DNA of 64,000 nucleotides. It comes from Bacillus sp. B-jedd. Its GTDB lineage: Bacteria; Bacillota; Bacilli; Bacillales; Cytobacillaceae. The stretch is from contig NZ_CCXR01000001.1 of NCBI RefSeq assembly GCF_000821085.1, positions 3,989,001-4,053,000 of the forward strand, read 5' to 3'. Positions 17,247 to 26,085 of this stretch are shown piece by piece (position 1 is the stretch's first letter; every line of letters begins with the position of its first letter). The notes under the pieces were generated by a model. That model was given only the letters and a program-made list of their open reading frames with translations. It made no database searches and was not told where the DNA came from. The translations under genes and the position numbers were made by a program.

Positions 17247-18446
17247 TTGAGACCGATTGCTGAATTGAAGAATTTATTTGACGAAGGACTTGCGAAAAAT
17301 CGCAACATCGCCCATGCGTTAAATTATGATCTTGCCGACAATCCCGAGTTGTCAGGCGTTGAATATGAGTCATGCAGGAAGTTTGTGAAAATCTGCCGGG
17401 AATACGGGATGGCGGTAGAAGAGAATTTCGCAGGCATTCCAACCGCGTTCCGCGCTCAGGCGGTCCGTGTGGAAAACCCGATTGGGAGGATGGCTATTCT
17501 TGCTGAATATGACGCGCTTCCCGACCTTGGCCATGGCTGCGGCCATAGTGCGAGCGGGAGCTTAAGCCTGCTCACAGCGCTCGCCCTACATGAGATGGCT
17601 GAGGAACTGAAGGTTGATGTAGATTTGATCGGCACCCCGGATGAGGAATTGCACGGAGCAAAAGTCGCCATGGTAAACGAAGGCGTTTTTCATGACTACG
17701 ATTTTGCGATGATGATCCATATGAATTCAAATACGACATTTCCTTCAGTCAGGTTCCTTGCACTCTCCACCTTCCGTGTGAAGTTTTTCGGAAGGCCGAC
17801 CCACGCTTCCGCCACACCTTGGGAAGGAAGAAATGCGCTTAACGGAGCCATTTTGGCCATCAATGCTTTGGATATGCTGAGGCAGCAGGTAACAACGGAT
17901 ACACGGATTTCCTACTATATTGTCAATGGCGGTAAGGCGTCCAACGTCATTCCTGATTTTTCGGAAATCGAATTGGTTCTCCGCCATTCCAGGCAGGAAG
18001 AGCTCGATGCCGTTGTCGAAAGAGCAATGAATTGTATTAAAGGGGCCGCGCTTGCAACGGGTACGGAATATGAAGTTGAAACGCTTGGCTATCCATTCAG
18101 CGATATGGTTTTAAACGAGCCTGGCATTGACGTCATCCGCTCTGTGATGGACGATCTGAATGTCCCTTATCAAGAAGACGATGGGACAATGCTCGGCAGC
18201 TCCGATATTGGCAATGTGAGCCATGTATGCCCAGCTTTCCACCCGATGCTCGCCACCTCGAACCAGTATTTCCCGCTTCATACACAACAAATGGTCGATA
18301 TGATGAAAAGCGGGAAGGCGAAGGATATCATTGATACCGGCGCCCGGATTATTGGCCACACGTTGCTGACGATCATGGCAGAACCTGAAACGTTTAAAAA
18401 AATCAAAGAAGACTTTCAAAGGAACACACAAACCCAATCCATGTAA
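17247..18446 (+). CDS. M20 family metallopeptidase/amidohydrolase (AbgB-like)
   Basis: A 399-aa cytoplasmic protein of the M20D group. Expected zinc-site motifs are visible: DLGHGCGHSASG, TPDEELHGAK and HASATPWEGRNA, then a dimerisation domain in the middle. The family hydrolyses N-acyl amino acids or p-aminobenzoyl-glutamate-type amides; the actual substrate is not evident. Translation appears to begin at a TTG at 17247, since TTGGAGGA lies about 7 bases upstream and there is no closer ATG. It stands alone with its own terminator. Confidence 0.87.
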   Translation: MRPIAELKNLFDEGLAKNRNIAHALNYDLADNPELSGVEYESCRKFVKICREYGMAVEENFAGIPTAFRAQAVRVENPIGRMAILAEYDALPDLGHGCGHSASGSLSLLTALALHEMAEELKVDVDLIGTPDEELHGAKVAMVNEGVFHDYDFAMMIHMNSNTTFPSVRFLALSTFRVKFFGRPTHASATPWEGRNALNGAILAINALDMLRQQVTTDTRISYYIVNGGKASNVIPDFSEIELVLRHSRQEELDAVVERAMNCIKGAALATGTEYEVETLGYPFSDMVLNEPGIDVIRSVMDDLNVPYQEDDGTMLGSSDIGNVSHVCPAFHPMLATSNQYFPLHTQQMVDMMKSGKAKDIIDTGARIIGHTLLTIMAEPETFKKIKEDFQRNTQTQSM

Positions 18447-18473
18447 TGGCGGGTTGTGGAGTTCATGTATGCA

Positions 18474-18508
18474 TGAAAAAACCCAATCTGCGTAAGATTG
18501 GGTTTTTG
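18474..18508 (+). terminator. terminator after the M20 gene
   Basis: AAAAACCCAATCT / AGATTGGGTTTTT with a 5-base loop, about 30 bases after the stop codon. It could also serve fabZ on the other strand. Confidence 0.9.
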
Positions 18509-18617
18509 CGTTTATTGCATTCCTATGTGCAGGCTAATTGGCTTAGGGCAAAAGTTTTGCAGGAAATACCTATCGAACTATTCAGTCGCCCTTTCTTTTG
18601 CCCGGCCTGTCCGTTGT

Positions 18618-19055
18618 TTATTTTTTCTCGTTATCAATGATGGCAAACATGATTTCCGTTTCGCAGGCAATTTCGCCGTTAACTGTGGCGATGCCTTTGC
18701 CTTTTCCCATCGGCCCGCGGAAACGGAGCATTTCAACCTCAAGGCGAAGCTGGTCGCCAGGGTAAACCTGCTTTTTAAAGCGACAGTTATCGATGCCAGT
18801 GAAGAAAGCCAGCTTCCCGCGGTTCTCCTCACGCTTCAGCATCGCGACCGCGCCGACCTGTGCCAGCGCTTCAACGATGAGCACGCCTGGCATGACAGGA
18901 AAATCAGGAAAATGACCGTTAAAGAACTCTTCATTGGCACTGACATTTTTCAAGCCTACCGCCCGCTTGCCTTCTTCCACCTCGAGAATTTTATCAACGA
19001 GCAAAAATGGATAACGGTGAGGAATGATTTCTTTAATTTGTTTAATATCAAGCAT
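18618..19055 (-). CDS. fabZ: 3-hydroxyacyl-ACP dehydratase FabZ
   Basis: A 145-aa hot-dog-fold enzyme that dehydrates (3R)-hydroxyacyl-ACP in fatty-acid elongation (type II FAS, cytoplasm). The catalytic pair is visible as His48 in [13 protein letters not shown] and Glu62 in IVEALAQ. The length is typical. Start ATG follows GAGGTAC. It corresponds to B. subtilis ywpB/fabZ near mbl. Here an EpuA-like gene lies between it and mbl, where B. subtilis has flhO-flhP. Confidence 0.96.
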   Translation of the reverse strand: MLDIKQIKEIIPHRYPFLLVDKILEVEEGKRAVGLKNVSANEEFFNGHFPDFPVMPGVLIVEALAQVGAVAMLKREENRGKLAFFTGIDNCRFKKQVYPGDQLRLEVEMLRFRGPMGKGKGIATVNGEIACETEIMFAIIDNEKK

Positions 19056-19107
19056 TTTAGTACCTCCTCATAATATGAACCAGTAATTCCATTTTACTTT
19101 TTCTCCA

Positions 19108-19136
19108 CAAAAAAAGGAAGGGTTTCCCCTTCCTGG
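19108..19136 (-). terminator. terminator after the EpuA-like gene
   Basis: The minus strand reads AGGAAGGGG, AAA loop, CCCTTCCT, then TTTTTTT, immediately downstream of the small membrane-protein gene. Confidence 0.9.
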
Positions 19137-19137
19137 C

Positions 19138-19425
19138 CTATTTGTTGACGACGAGATCGCGGATGTGCTGCCATGTGGATTCATTTAGGACATCCATCGG
19201 CTTTCCGTCCCCGAGCACACCATAGCCAAACATTGCCCCTCCGACCGCGCAAAGTGCAATCAGCAGGGCAAAGAGAATGATCCGCAGCCAAATGGGGATA
19301 AGCCGAATTCGGATCCGCTTTCTTTCCGCTGAAGCTGGGACTGTTTTCTCCTTTTTCTCACGGTTCGCCTTTTTATATTGTTCCCGTGACTTTGGCTCCT
19401 GATGCTTATATGTTGTAGAAGACAT
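19138..19425 (-). CDS. EpuA-like small membrane protein (often labelled RNA polymerase subunit beta)
   Basis: A 95-aa protein: basic cytoplasmic N-terminus of about 48 residues (KKANREKKEK, RKRIRIRLIPIWLR), one membrane helix (about 49-72, Gly-rich at the end), and a short extracytoplasmic tail containing DVLNESTW. This matches the EpuA family, members of which are misleadingly annotated DNA-directed RNA polymerase subunit beta. AAAGGAG lies 6 bases before the ATG. It sits between mbl and fabZ. The function is unknown, perhaps envelope-related given its neighbours. Confidence 0.75.
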   Translation of the reverse strand: MSSTTYKHQEPKSREQYKKANREKKEKTVPASAERKRIRIRLIPIWLRIILFALLIALCAVGGAMFGYGVLGDGKPMDVLNESTWQHIRDLVVNK

Positions 19426-19634
19426 AATTTACTCCTTTTAACGGCGGCCTTCTATCTAAATGCCCGGCCCGCCCCTTTTTTACAAAATAATGACAAAAAT
19501 CTTTTCTATCTTTATACCTATTATAAGAAAAAAATAAAAATTAAACAGCCTTTTTTGCAGAAAACTGTTAAAAACAGCCTATTTGCAGGAATTTTGCCTA
19601 AAAAAACGGTAAAACACGGCTATTCAGCGAAATA

Positions 19635-19673
19635 AAAAGAGCCTGGCGGAAACAAACAGTTTCAGCCAGACTC
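19635..19673 (-). terminator. terminator after mbl
   Basis: The minus strand reads GAGTCTGGCTGAAAC, short loop, GTTTCCGCCAGGCTC, TTTTTATTT: a long stem with one wobble and one mismatch, downstream of the mbl stop codon. Confidence 0.88.
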
Positions 19674-19741
19674 CATATTTTTCACTTTTATCGTTTATAA
19701 TTGGCAGCCAAGTGCCCCAAGCTAATCAAATCTGCGTTTGA

Positions 19742-20743
19742 TTATCCTAATTTACGTCTTGCAATCCGATCAATATTATCAAGCATGATGCCTGTCCCGA
19801 TTGCGACACAATCCATCGGGTTCTCGGCGATCAGAACCGGTACCTTCAACTCTTCCGCAAGCAACTGGTCAATACCGTGCAGAAGGGCACCGCCTCCTGT
19901 CAGGATGACGCCGCGGTCGATAATATCAGCGGAAAGCTCCGGCGGAGTCCTTTCAAGAACACTCTTGGCAGCCTGAACAATTACGGCCACCGATTCGTGA
20001 AGCGCCTGCTCTATTTCCTTGGAATGGACGGTAATCGTCCTTGGAAGCCCGCTGACCATATCACGGCCGCGAATTTCCATTGATTCATTCCTGGAGCCAG
20101 GGAATACAGTCGCGATATTGATTTTAATATCCTCCGATGTACGTTCCCCGATCAGCAGCTTGTATTCGCGTTTAATATAGCTGAGAATTTCCGCATCAAA
20201 TTTATCGCCGGCCATTTTGATAGAGGAGGAAGTAACGATATCACCCATGGAAAGAACGGCAACGTCTGTTGTTCCTCCGCCGATATCGACAACCATGTTG
20301 CCGCTTGGCTGGAAAATGTCCATGCCGGCGCCAATCGCGGCCACTTTCGGCTCTTCTTCAAGATAGATTTTCTTGCCGCCGCTCTTTTCGGCTGCTTCCC
20401 TGATCGCTTTTTGCTCGACGCTCGTTACGTTGGTCGGGCAGCAGATCAGGATGCGTGGTTTCGATAAAAATCCTTTAACATCAAGTTTATTAATGAAATA
20501 TTTAAGCATAGCTTCTGTAACATCGAAATCTGCGATGACGCCATCCTTTAACGGCCTGATGGCAACAATATTGCCCGGTGTACGGCCGACCATGCGGCGG
20601 GCTTCCTCGCCGACTGCGAGCACCCTGTTCGTATTTTTATCAATGGCAACGACCGACGGCTCATTCAAAACAATTCCACGGCCTTTTACGTGAATCAGCA
20701 CGTTAGCCGTACCCAGATCAATCCCTATATCCCTTGCAAACAT
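19742..20743 (-). CDS. mbl: MreB-like rod-shape protein Mbl
   Basis: A 333-aa actin-fold protein forming membrane-associated filaments that guide side-wall peptidoglycan synthesis. Visible motifs are phosphate 1 GIDLGTANVLI, phosphate 2 DIGGGTTDVAVL, and the adenosine motif LTGGGALLHG. Assignment to Mbl rather than MreB or MreBH rests on its position next to spoIIID, as in B. subtilis, and the start MFARDIGIDLGT. It is probably transcribed on its own, with a terminator behind it. Confidence 0.95.
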   Translation of the reverse strand: MFARDIGIDLGTANVLIHVKGRGIVLNEPSVVAIDKNTNRVLAVGEEARRMVGRTPGNIVAIRPLKDGVIADFDVTEAMLKYFINKLDVKGFLSKPRILICCPTNVTSVEQKAIREAAEKSGGKKIYLEEEPKVAAIGAGMDIFQPSGNMVVDIGGGTTDVAVLSMGDIVTSSSIKMAGDKFDAEILSYIKREYKLLIGERTSEDIKINIATVFPGSRNESMEIRGRDMVSGLPRTITVHSKEIEQALHESVAVIVQAAKSVLERTPPELSADIIDRGVILTGGGALLHGIDQLLAEELKVPVLIAENPMDCVAIGTGIMLDNIDRIARRKLG

Positions 20744-20887
20744 TGCTTCTTTCTTCCTCCTTGAAAAACGGATTCCACATACTGTCCTAATTGCTTATTG
20801 TATCATAATGATTCCGTTTTCCATACCTTTTCCGGGCACTTCTGCAAAATTTTGACGAAATTTGTTAAATCTTTAGGAAGAAAGTTG

Positions 20888-21160
20888 TTATTTGACAGGC
20901 TCGCTTTCCGCCTCTTCTTTCTGGTACTTCATCTTCGTGGCTTCCCCGCCCCGTAAATGGCGGATCGATTTATGATAATCAAGGATTTCCTTCACTTCGT
21001 TTGCAAGCTCCGGACTGATTTCAGGCAATCTTTCTGTCAAATCTTTATGGACTGTACTTTTGGATACGCCGAATTCCTTCGCAATCACGCGAACTGTTTT
21101 CCTCGTCTCCACGATATACTTTCCAATCTTGATAGTTCTCTCTTTGATGTAATCGTGCAC
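20888..21160 (-). CDS. spoIIID: sporulation transcription factor SpoIIID
   Basis: A 90-aa DNA-binding protein of the mother cell, nearly identical in pattern to B. subtilis SpoIIID (starts MHDYIKERTIKIGKYI; helix-turn-helix at about 23-45, IAKEFGVSKSTVHKDL). It activates or represses many sigma-E genes during engulfment. Initiation is at GTG 21160, 8 bases after GGGAGGG, as in B. subtilis. A sigma-E-like promoter about 290 bases upstream and a hairpin with a T-run in the leader suggest leader-based control. Confidence 0.97.
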   Translation of the reverse strand: MHDYIKERTIKIGKYIVETRKTVRVIAKEFGVSKSTVHKDLTERLPEISPELANEVKEILDYHKSIRHLRGGEATKMKYQKEEAESEPVK

Positions 21161-21333
21161 ACCACTCGCCCTCCCTTAGGTTGGATGTGAGAAGTGTGAA
21201 ATGAGACCCGCTTATCTCTTCGACGAAATACTGCCTTCCGCACCCACTCTTTTCAAAATCTTTTGACATAGGTGCCAGGTTCACCGGCCTCCAGATGTCT
21301 CTCCGGGTACGGCAGAAAGCATCCGCCCTTTTG

Positions 21334-21353
21334 CAAAAAAAGCGCTTCGCTTT
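21334..21353 (-). terminator. terminator-like hairpin in the spoIIID leader
   Basis: The minus strand reads AAAGCG, AAG loop, CGCTTT followed by further T to give a run of 8. It lies between the sigma-E-like promoter and spoIIID, so it could attenuate the transcript. The stem is only 6 bp. Confidence 0.5.
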
Positions 21354-21447
21354 CTGACCCTATAAGGTCTAAACAGATCCACAGCTAAATACACATAGTC
21401 CCCAAACGACTCTTCACCTCAAACACTCTCTTGTACAGGTTTGTAAC

Positions 21448-21476
21448 AGTTTATTAGCTTGGATAGGCGAATATGC
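21448..21476 (-). promoter_or_regulatory. candidate sigma-E promoter of spoIIID
   Basis: Minus strand: GCATATT (21476-21470), 14 bases, AATAAACT (21455-21448). The sigma-E consensus is KMATATT-N14-CATACAMT, so the -35 is perfect and the -10 is 6/8. It implies a leader of about 280 nt. B. subtilis spoIIID also has a long leader containing the usd reading frame. Confidence 0.5.
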
Positions 21477-21606
21477 ACACCGGACAAGGAGTGGCGGGAA
21501 GTTTTTCGAAAATTGGGCGGTTTGCCTGTGCGGAATGAGGAATGCTTTCACACAGAAATAGAGGGGAAGGGACTGTAAAAAGAGTTATGGAGGATGGAAT
21601 TTCGCG

Positions 21607-21647
21607 CAAAAAAGCTGTTCCTCCGCATGAGGGAACAGCTTTACTTT
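21607..21647 (-). terminator. terminator after the nucleotidyltransferase gene
   Basis: The minus strand reads AAAGCTGTTCC-CTC, loop, GGAACAGCTTTTTTGCG: an 11-bp stem plus T-run, 14 bases after the stop codon. Confidence 0.88.
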
Positions 21648-21660
21648 TCCGGCATTAATT

Positions 21661-22455
21661 TTATTGCCAGGCTTCTTCGAGGATATCCCTGAACAGCTTA
21701 TTCAATTCTGGGGTAGGGTCCTCAACCTTTAAATGCAGTGATTCCGCATAGTTTTCGAGCCTGACTAGTTCCCTGTCCAGGAATACGTTGATCACATCGA
21801 TTCTTGTTTCAAGGTTCAGCTCATCCCCGGCCATTTTCCGTTTAAGCAGTAAATCAATTTCATTCTTCAGCGCGCCATCAGGCAAAAGCTCCTCAACCAG
21901 TGTCCGAAACTCCATCGGCGGAAAAGAGCCGCGCTCCTCAATCCATTTAGCCGCTAAAACCGGCCGAAGAACATAAAAGTACTTCTTGATTTTAACATTC
22001 TCGCCCTGAAGGTACTCCCGGTAGTTCCCTTTAGCCATATTTAAATAATGATAAATGCCCGAAACTGGCGAGAAAACAGCCTTGCTTAATTCGCTTAGCT
22101 TCTGAACCGCTGTGCCGGATTGATAATACACGATCCCAGACCTGAGCCATTCGAGTAAAGGCGGATTTGATTTTCTGAACAACCTCAGCGCCTTTGTCAG
22201 CTCCCAACCGCTTACATCCAGCAAGTCATCAACCGGAATGGAAATCCGGTCATGCTTCGGAACCTCAATCACATCCCGCTTTTTATCAATCGACAAATAC
22301 CAATCCAGTTTATGCACATATAGAAAGCGGACATCATAATCACTGTCCTGTGACGGGAATCCCCATGCTCTGCTGCCTGATTCGCAGGCGTAGAGGATTT
22401 TGACATCGTGGTCCTTTTCAATCGACTCAAGCACATCTGTGATATGTTCTTTCAT
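21661..22455 (-). CDS. nucleotidyltransferase domain protein, YcgL/RlaP family
   Basis: A 264-aa cytoplasmic protein with the polymerase-beta-type nucleotidyltransferase signature GSRAWGFPSQDSDYDVRF: GS at about 27-28 and metal-binding DxD at about 39-41, counted from the chosen start. This is characteristic of the YcgL/RlaP family (RNA ligase-associated nucleotidyltransferases, PF10127), although no RNA ligase gene is adjacent. The second of two ATGs (22455) is favoured because GGGGG is about 8 bases upstream. The physiological substrate is unknown. Confidence 0.82.
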   Translation of the reverse strand: MKEHITDVLESIEKDHDVKILYACESGSRAWGFPSQDSDYDVRFLYVHKLDWYLSIDKKRDVIEVPKHDRISIPVDDLLDVSGWELTKALRLFRKSNPPLLEWLRSGIVYYQSGTAVQKLSELSKAVFSPVSGIYHYLNMAKGNYREYLQGENVKIKKYFYVLRPVLAAKWIEERGSFPPMEFRTLVEELLPDGALKNEIDLLLKRKMAGDELNLETRIDVINVFLDRELVRLENYAESLHLKVEDPTPELNKLFRDILEEAWQ

Positions 22456-22495
22456 TTTCATGGCCCCCTTTTAATACGCTTTTTAGGCGTGCAGA

Positions 22496-22925
22496 TTAAC
22501 TAGTTCACCTTGTGTACTTCACTAGGTATTTAACTATGGTATTGTGCGGAAACCTAGTAGGGGTCTGACGCTTACTATAATTTGTAGTGAATTTTCACTA
22601 GTGATTATTGCCATGTTAAACGAAAGTTAACTAGTCCGCCTTGCGTACTTCACTAGTTACATGACTATATTTTTGGGCTAAAACCTAGTAGGGGTCAGGC
22701 CCTTACTATATTCGGCAAGTTTTGTAGTGAATTTTCACTAGTGATTATTACCATGTTAAACGAAAGTTAACTAGTCCGCCTTGCACGTTTCACTAGTTAC
22801 ATGACTATGTTTTTGTGCAAAAAACTAGTAGGCGTCAGACGCCTACTATATTAGTCAAATTTTGTAGTGAATTTTCACTAGTTAATCACGACCTTTATAC
22901 TTCGAATTCACTAGTTACGTGACGA
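22496..22925. repeat. tandem array of about 135-bp structured units rich in ACTAGT
   Basis: Three units begin with TTAAC at 22496, 22627 and 22767 (periods 131 and 140), and a fourth, degenerate unit starts near 22882. Each holds a TTAACTAGT start, a TTCACTA...TAGTGAA outer inverted pair, an inner hairpin around AGTAGG, and the palindrome AGTGAATTTTCACT. ACTAGT occurs ten times between 22499 and 22915. No ORF is present. The inner hairpin of each copy stays paired through compensating or G-U changes, with one mismatch in copy 1. Confidence 0.85.
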
Positions 22926-22968
22926 TATTTTCGTACAGAAACCGCACAAGTTAACATCAATTCAAATT

Positions 22969-23007
22969 AAAAAGGACTGGAGCAGCAAAACTGCCCCGTC
23001 CCTTATT
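22969..23007 (-). terminator. imperfect terminator after the PBP gene
   Basis: The minus strand reads AAGGGACGGGGCAG, loop TTTTG, CTGCTCCAGTCCTT, TTTTT: a stem with a few mismatches plus a T-run, downstream of the PBP stop codon. Confidence 0.6.
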
Positions 23008-23040
23008 TCTGTATTGCGTTTTTGATTCCCTTCAAAGCAG

Positions 23041-25032
23041 TTATTTCACACCCTCGAAAACCTTCTTCACAATTTTCGCCGGTACCCCGGAACCGCCCCG
23101 GTCGAGGACGTTCTCGACCATCATCGCGACAAGCAGGTCACCCTTTTCCGCATTATAAGCGACGAACCATCCGTTTTCTTTTCCTTTTTCACCTTGGTTA
23201 TCCTTGATCTCGGCCGTGCCGGTCTTTCCGGACAGCGGGTAACCAGGTATCTCGGCGGCCTTCGCTGTACCACCAGCAACGACCTTTCTGAGAATCGGCC
23301 CAACCGTCGCGGCCGCTTCAGGACTGATTGCCTGCTCATGCAAAACTTGACTCTTTGCATCATCAAGCTGCAGCACCGGCTTGATCATATTGCCGTTATT
23401 CAAGAACGGAGTATAGGCGGCCGCTAAATGGACAATGTTCATCTCCAACTGCGCCTGGCCGTATCCGGCATCGGCCAGCAGCATTTCCTCATCAAGCGAT
23501 CCTGTCTGCGACGCGTTCAGCGGGAACGGATAACCGAAATCCTCTCCGAAGCCAAGATTCTTCATACCCTCGGCGAATTTCTCCTTGCCAAGCTTCAAGG
23601 CAGTTTGGGCAAAATAAATATTGTCAGACAGCATCAGCGCTTTTTCAAGGTTTACATTGTCCGCCTCCGTCACCCTTGTGACATTATAGCCGCCCCATGA
23701 AGAATCCTTCTGCCACTTCTTTCCTTTCACGTTCATCATATCAGCAGGATTGATCGCCTTTGCTGTAAGCGCGGTGCCCGCCACGAGCGGCTTGATGACC
23801 GAACCTGGCGCATACTTCCTGTTAAAGCGGGTGAGGAGCGGCTGTGCAGGATCTTCATTCAGCTTTTTTCTCTCATCCGCCGACATGCCGAGCACATAAT
23901 TATTCGGATCAAAAGTCGGCATGCTGACAAGCGCGAGCGTTTCACCGGTTTTCGGATTGATGGCCGCTGCCGCTCCCTGCTCGCCCTTCATTTCATTCGT
24001 AATTTTGGCCTGCAGCTCCGCATCAACAGTCAACTTCACCGGCTGCCCATTGACGACCTGCTTTTCAGCCAAAACTTCCTCTCCCCCGGCTTCCTGCTTA
24101 ATCAGAATCCGGATGCCCGGTTCTCCTCGCAACTGTTCCTCAAACATCTGTTCAAGACCGCGCTTTCCAATCAAATCGCCGCTGGAGTACCCTTTATCCT
24201 TCAGCTTTTCCAAATCTTCCGCTGTTGCCGCTCCAACATAGCCAATCAAATGGGCAGCCGCTTCCCCGTACGGATAAATGCGCGCCTCCACCCTCTTCGT
24301 CTGGACCGGCTCCAGCTTAATCAGCTCATTAACCAGCGCATCTTCTATCGGAATCTTTTTAAGCGGGACAAAATACTCCGGCTTTACCCAGCTCGCCGTG
24401 ACAGCCTTTTCAATGCTTTCTTCCGGCATATTCAGTAGCTTGGACAGCTGTTTTTTCGTCTCGGCTTCCTTACCCGCCATATCCTTCGGGACTACCCCTA
24501 CCTCATAAACATCACCCGTCGTCGCGAGCGGTTTGCCGTTCCTGTCAAAAATTTCGCCCCTGACCGGCTGCTGGGTCACAATTGAGATTTTGTCCCCTTT
24601 GCCGAGCTGCGGGAAAATATAATTGGTATTCCAATCAACATACCAATTTTCTTTCTTGTCACGTTCTTCTTTTACAAGGAAGGCATCATGCCCGAACTCA
24701 ATCGGCCCGGCAATGCTGTCCATTTTTGCCGTAAAGCCATAGCTCGCTTCTTCACCCTCGCCCTGCTTGTCCTCCTTCGGCTTCTTGAAACTCACCTTCA
24801 GGTCCTTGATTTGCAGGTCGCCGTAAATTTTCTTATACCTGTCTGTAAACTCCTGTTTGCTGACAGATGCTTTAGCGTCTTTTGATAAATAATCATACAT
24901 TTTGTCAAAATCCTGCTTGTTCCATAGGTCGATGTAACGGGAAAAACGGTCCGCGGGCTGGGGCTTCTCCGTGCAGCCCGCAAGCGCCGCAGCAAGAATG
25001 ACCGCCATTATGATCCCAAGTAGCCTTTTCAT
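23041..25032 (-). CDS. class B penicillin-binding protein, PBP3/PBP2a-like
   Basis: A 663-aa lipoprotein-type transpeptidase. It has a lipobox (LAGC, Cys20), an NTF2-like MecA N-terminal domain (about 25-140), a PBP dimerisation domain (about 150-320), and a transpeptidase domain with S411-V-I-K414, S469-D-N471 and K603-T-G605. It cross-links peptidoglycan outside the membrane. The architecture matches B. subtilis PBP3 (PbpC) and MecA-type proteins, which bind beta-lactams poorly. The gene lies between the repeat array and spoIIQ. A role in intrinsic beta-lactam tolerance is possible but cannot be read from the sequence. Confidence 0.93.
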   Translation of the reverse strand: MKRLLGIIMAVILAAALAGCTEKPQPADRFSRYIDLWNKQDFDKMYDYLSKDAKASVSKQEFTDRYKKIYGDLQIKDLKVSFKKPKEDKQGEGEEASYGFTAKMDSIAGPIEFGHDAFLVKEERDKKENWYVDWNTNYIFPQLGKGDKISIVTQQPVRGEIFDRNGKPLATTGDVYEVGVVPKDMAGKEAETKKQLSKLLNMPEESIEKAVTASWVKPEYFVPLKKIPIEDALVNELIKLEPVQTKRVEARIYPYGEAAAHLIGYVGAATAEDLEKLKDKGYSSGDLIGKRGLEQMFEEQLRGEPGIRILIKQEAGGEEVLAEKQVVNGQPVKLTVDAELQAKITNEMKGEQGAAAAINPKTGETLALVSMPTFDPNNYVLGMSADERKKLNEDPAQPLLTRFNRKYAPGSVIKPLVAGTALTAKAINPADMMNVKGKKWQKDSSWGGYNVTRVTEADNVNLEKALMLSDNIYFAQTALKLGKEKFAEGMKNLGFGEDFGYPFPLNASQTGSLDEEMLLADAGYGQAQLEMNIVHLAAAYTPFLNNGNMIKPVLQLDDAKSQVLHEQAISPEAAATVGPILRKVVAGGTAKAAEIPGYPLSGKTGTAEIKDNQGEKGKENGWFVAYNAEKGDLLVAMMVENVLDRGGSGVPAKIVKKVFEGVK

Positions 25033-25212
25033 CTCCCATTCCCCCTTACGCTGTTTTTTTCCATTTTACCACACAAAAAGCGGAAGCCTGTAAGCAGAAA
25101 CTCCGAGCGCGGAGGCGAAGCCATTTTGCCAAAAGGGATAGCCTCCTGGTTAATCACGAAAATCCTGCTTCGTGGGCGAAGCCATTATGCAAAAAGAAAT
25201 TGCCCGTAAGCG

Positions 25213-25241
25213 CAAAAAAAGAGAGGGGCAGCCCTCTCTTC
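25213..25241 (-). terminator. terminator after spoIIQ
   Basis: The minus strand reads AGAGAGGG, CTG loop, CCCCTCTCT, TTTTTT, 13 bases after the stop codon. Confidence 0.9.
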
Positions 25242-25253
25242 AATAAGTTACAA

Positions 25254-26066
25254 TTATGAATTGCTATTGTCTTCTTTTTTATCACTTGATCCATCAGATG
25301 GAGCACGTTCGCCGTCTTCGCTTTCACCGGCGCTTTCTTCATCCGCAGGTGCGTTGCTCTTTTCAGCCTCGTCCTCGAACTTCGCCTGTTGCAGCACGCT
25401 TAGCGGCTTGTCGAAGTAATCGTTCGGATTGACCGCGACGCCATCCTTGCGAATTTCAAAGTGGACATGGACGCCCGCTTTTTCATTCAGCTGGCTTTGG
25501 CCGGCAGACGCGAGCACATCGCCTTTGTCAACCTGGTCACCGACTGTTACCTTCACATCTTTAACAGATTGATATTGTGTTACAATACCTGTATCATGCT
25601 GGATTTCAATGACATTGCCAAGCAGGGAATCTTCCTCTACCTTCGTGACTGTCCCGCTAAGTGCGGCTAAAACCTCGAACTCGGAACCGTCTTTCATGGC
25701 GATATTCAGACCAGTGTTCGGTACATATGTGTCCTTGTATTGGACGAGTGCCGCTTCCTGATCTTCCGCTTTCGCGTTGTTGTCATAGAATCGTTTCTGG
25801 ATGACAGCTTCTTCCTTATTCTTCACCGGCATCGCGAAATTTTCCATCGACTTGTTTACCACAAGCGAAGGCTCATTGAACTTCTTCTTGGCATTTTCAG
25901 TCGTTTTATAATTGAATTTGTCCGCTGAATTGCCGCTGCTTTGATACCAAAGGACACCAGTCAGAATAATTGCTGCACTTGCAATGTAGATTGCCGGAAC
26001 GACCCAGCGCTTCTTGAAAAACCGTTTAAAACCTTGAGAAGATCGCTTTTTTTCTTCCTCTCTCAT
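25254..26066 (-). CDS. spoIIQ: stage II sporulation protein SpoIIQ
   Basis: A 270-aa forespore membrane protein: short cytoplasmic basic segment (KRFFKKRW), one membrane helix at about 23-43, then an extracytoplasmic LytM/M23-like domain (about 120-220). The HVHFE motif is present, but the upstream His-x-x-x-Asp zinc ligand is absent, as known for SpoIIQ, so it is a degenerate peptidase that binds SpoIIIAH across the septum. The C-terminus is acidic and Ser/Glu-rich. The ATG at 26066 is used because GAGGTGAT precedes it and the sigma-F-like promoter would exclude the longer ORF start. Confidence 0.93.
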   Translation of the reverse strand: MREEEKKRSSQGFKRFFKKRWVVPAIYIASAAIILTGVLWYQSSGNSADKFNYKTTENAKKKFNEPSLVVNKSMENFAMPVKNKEEAVIQKRFYDNNAKAEDQEAALVQYKDTYVPNTGLNIAMKDGSEFEVLAALSGTVTKVEEDSLLGNVIEIQHDTGIVTQYQSVKDVKVTVGDQVDKGDVLASAGQSQLNEKAGVHVHFEIRKDGVAVNPNDYFDKPLSVLQQAKFEDEAEKSNAPADEESAGESEDGERAPSDGSSDKKEDNSNS

Positions 26067-26085
26067 TTTCATCACCTCAGCAATC

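Noticed and set aside
18498..19073. 191-codon plus-strand ORF over fabZ
   Set aside because: Antisense shadow of fabZ; begins in a terminator.
21181..21240. sigma-E promoter immediately before spoIIID
   Set aside because: AGTATTT and CATTTCAC do not give a proper sigma-E pair; the site at 21448-21476 fits better.
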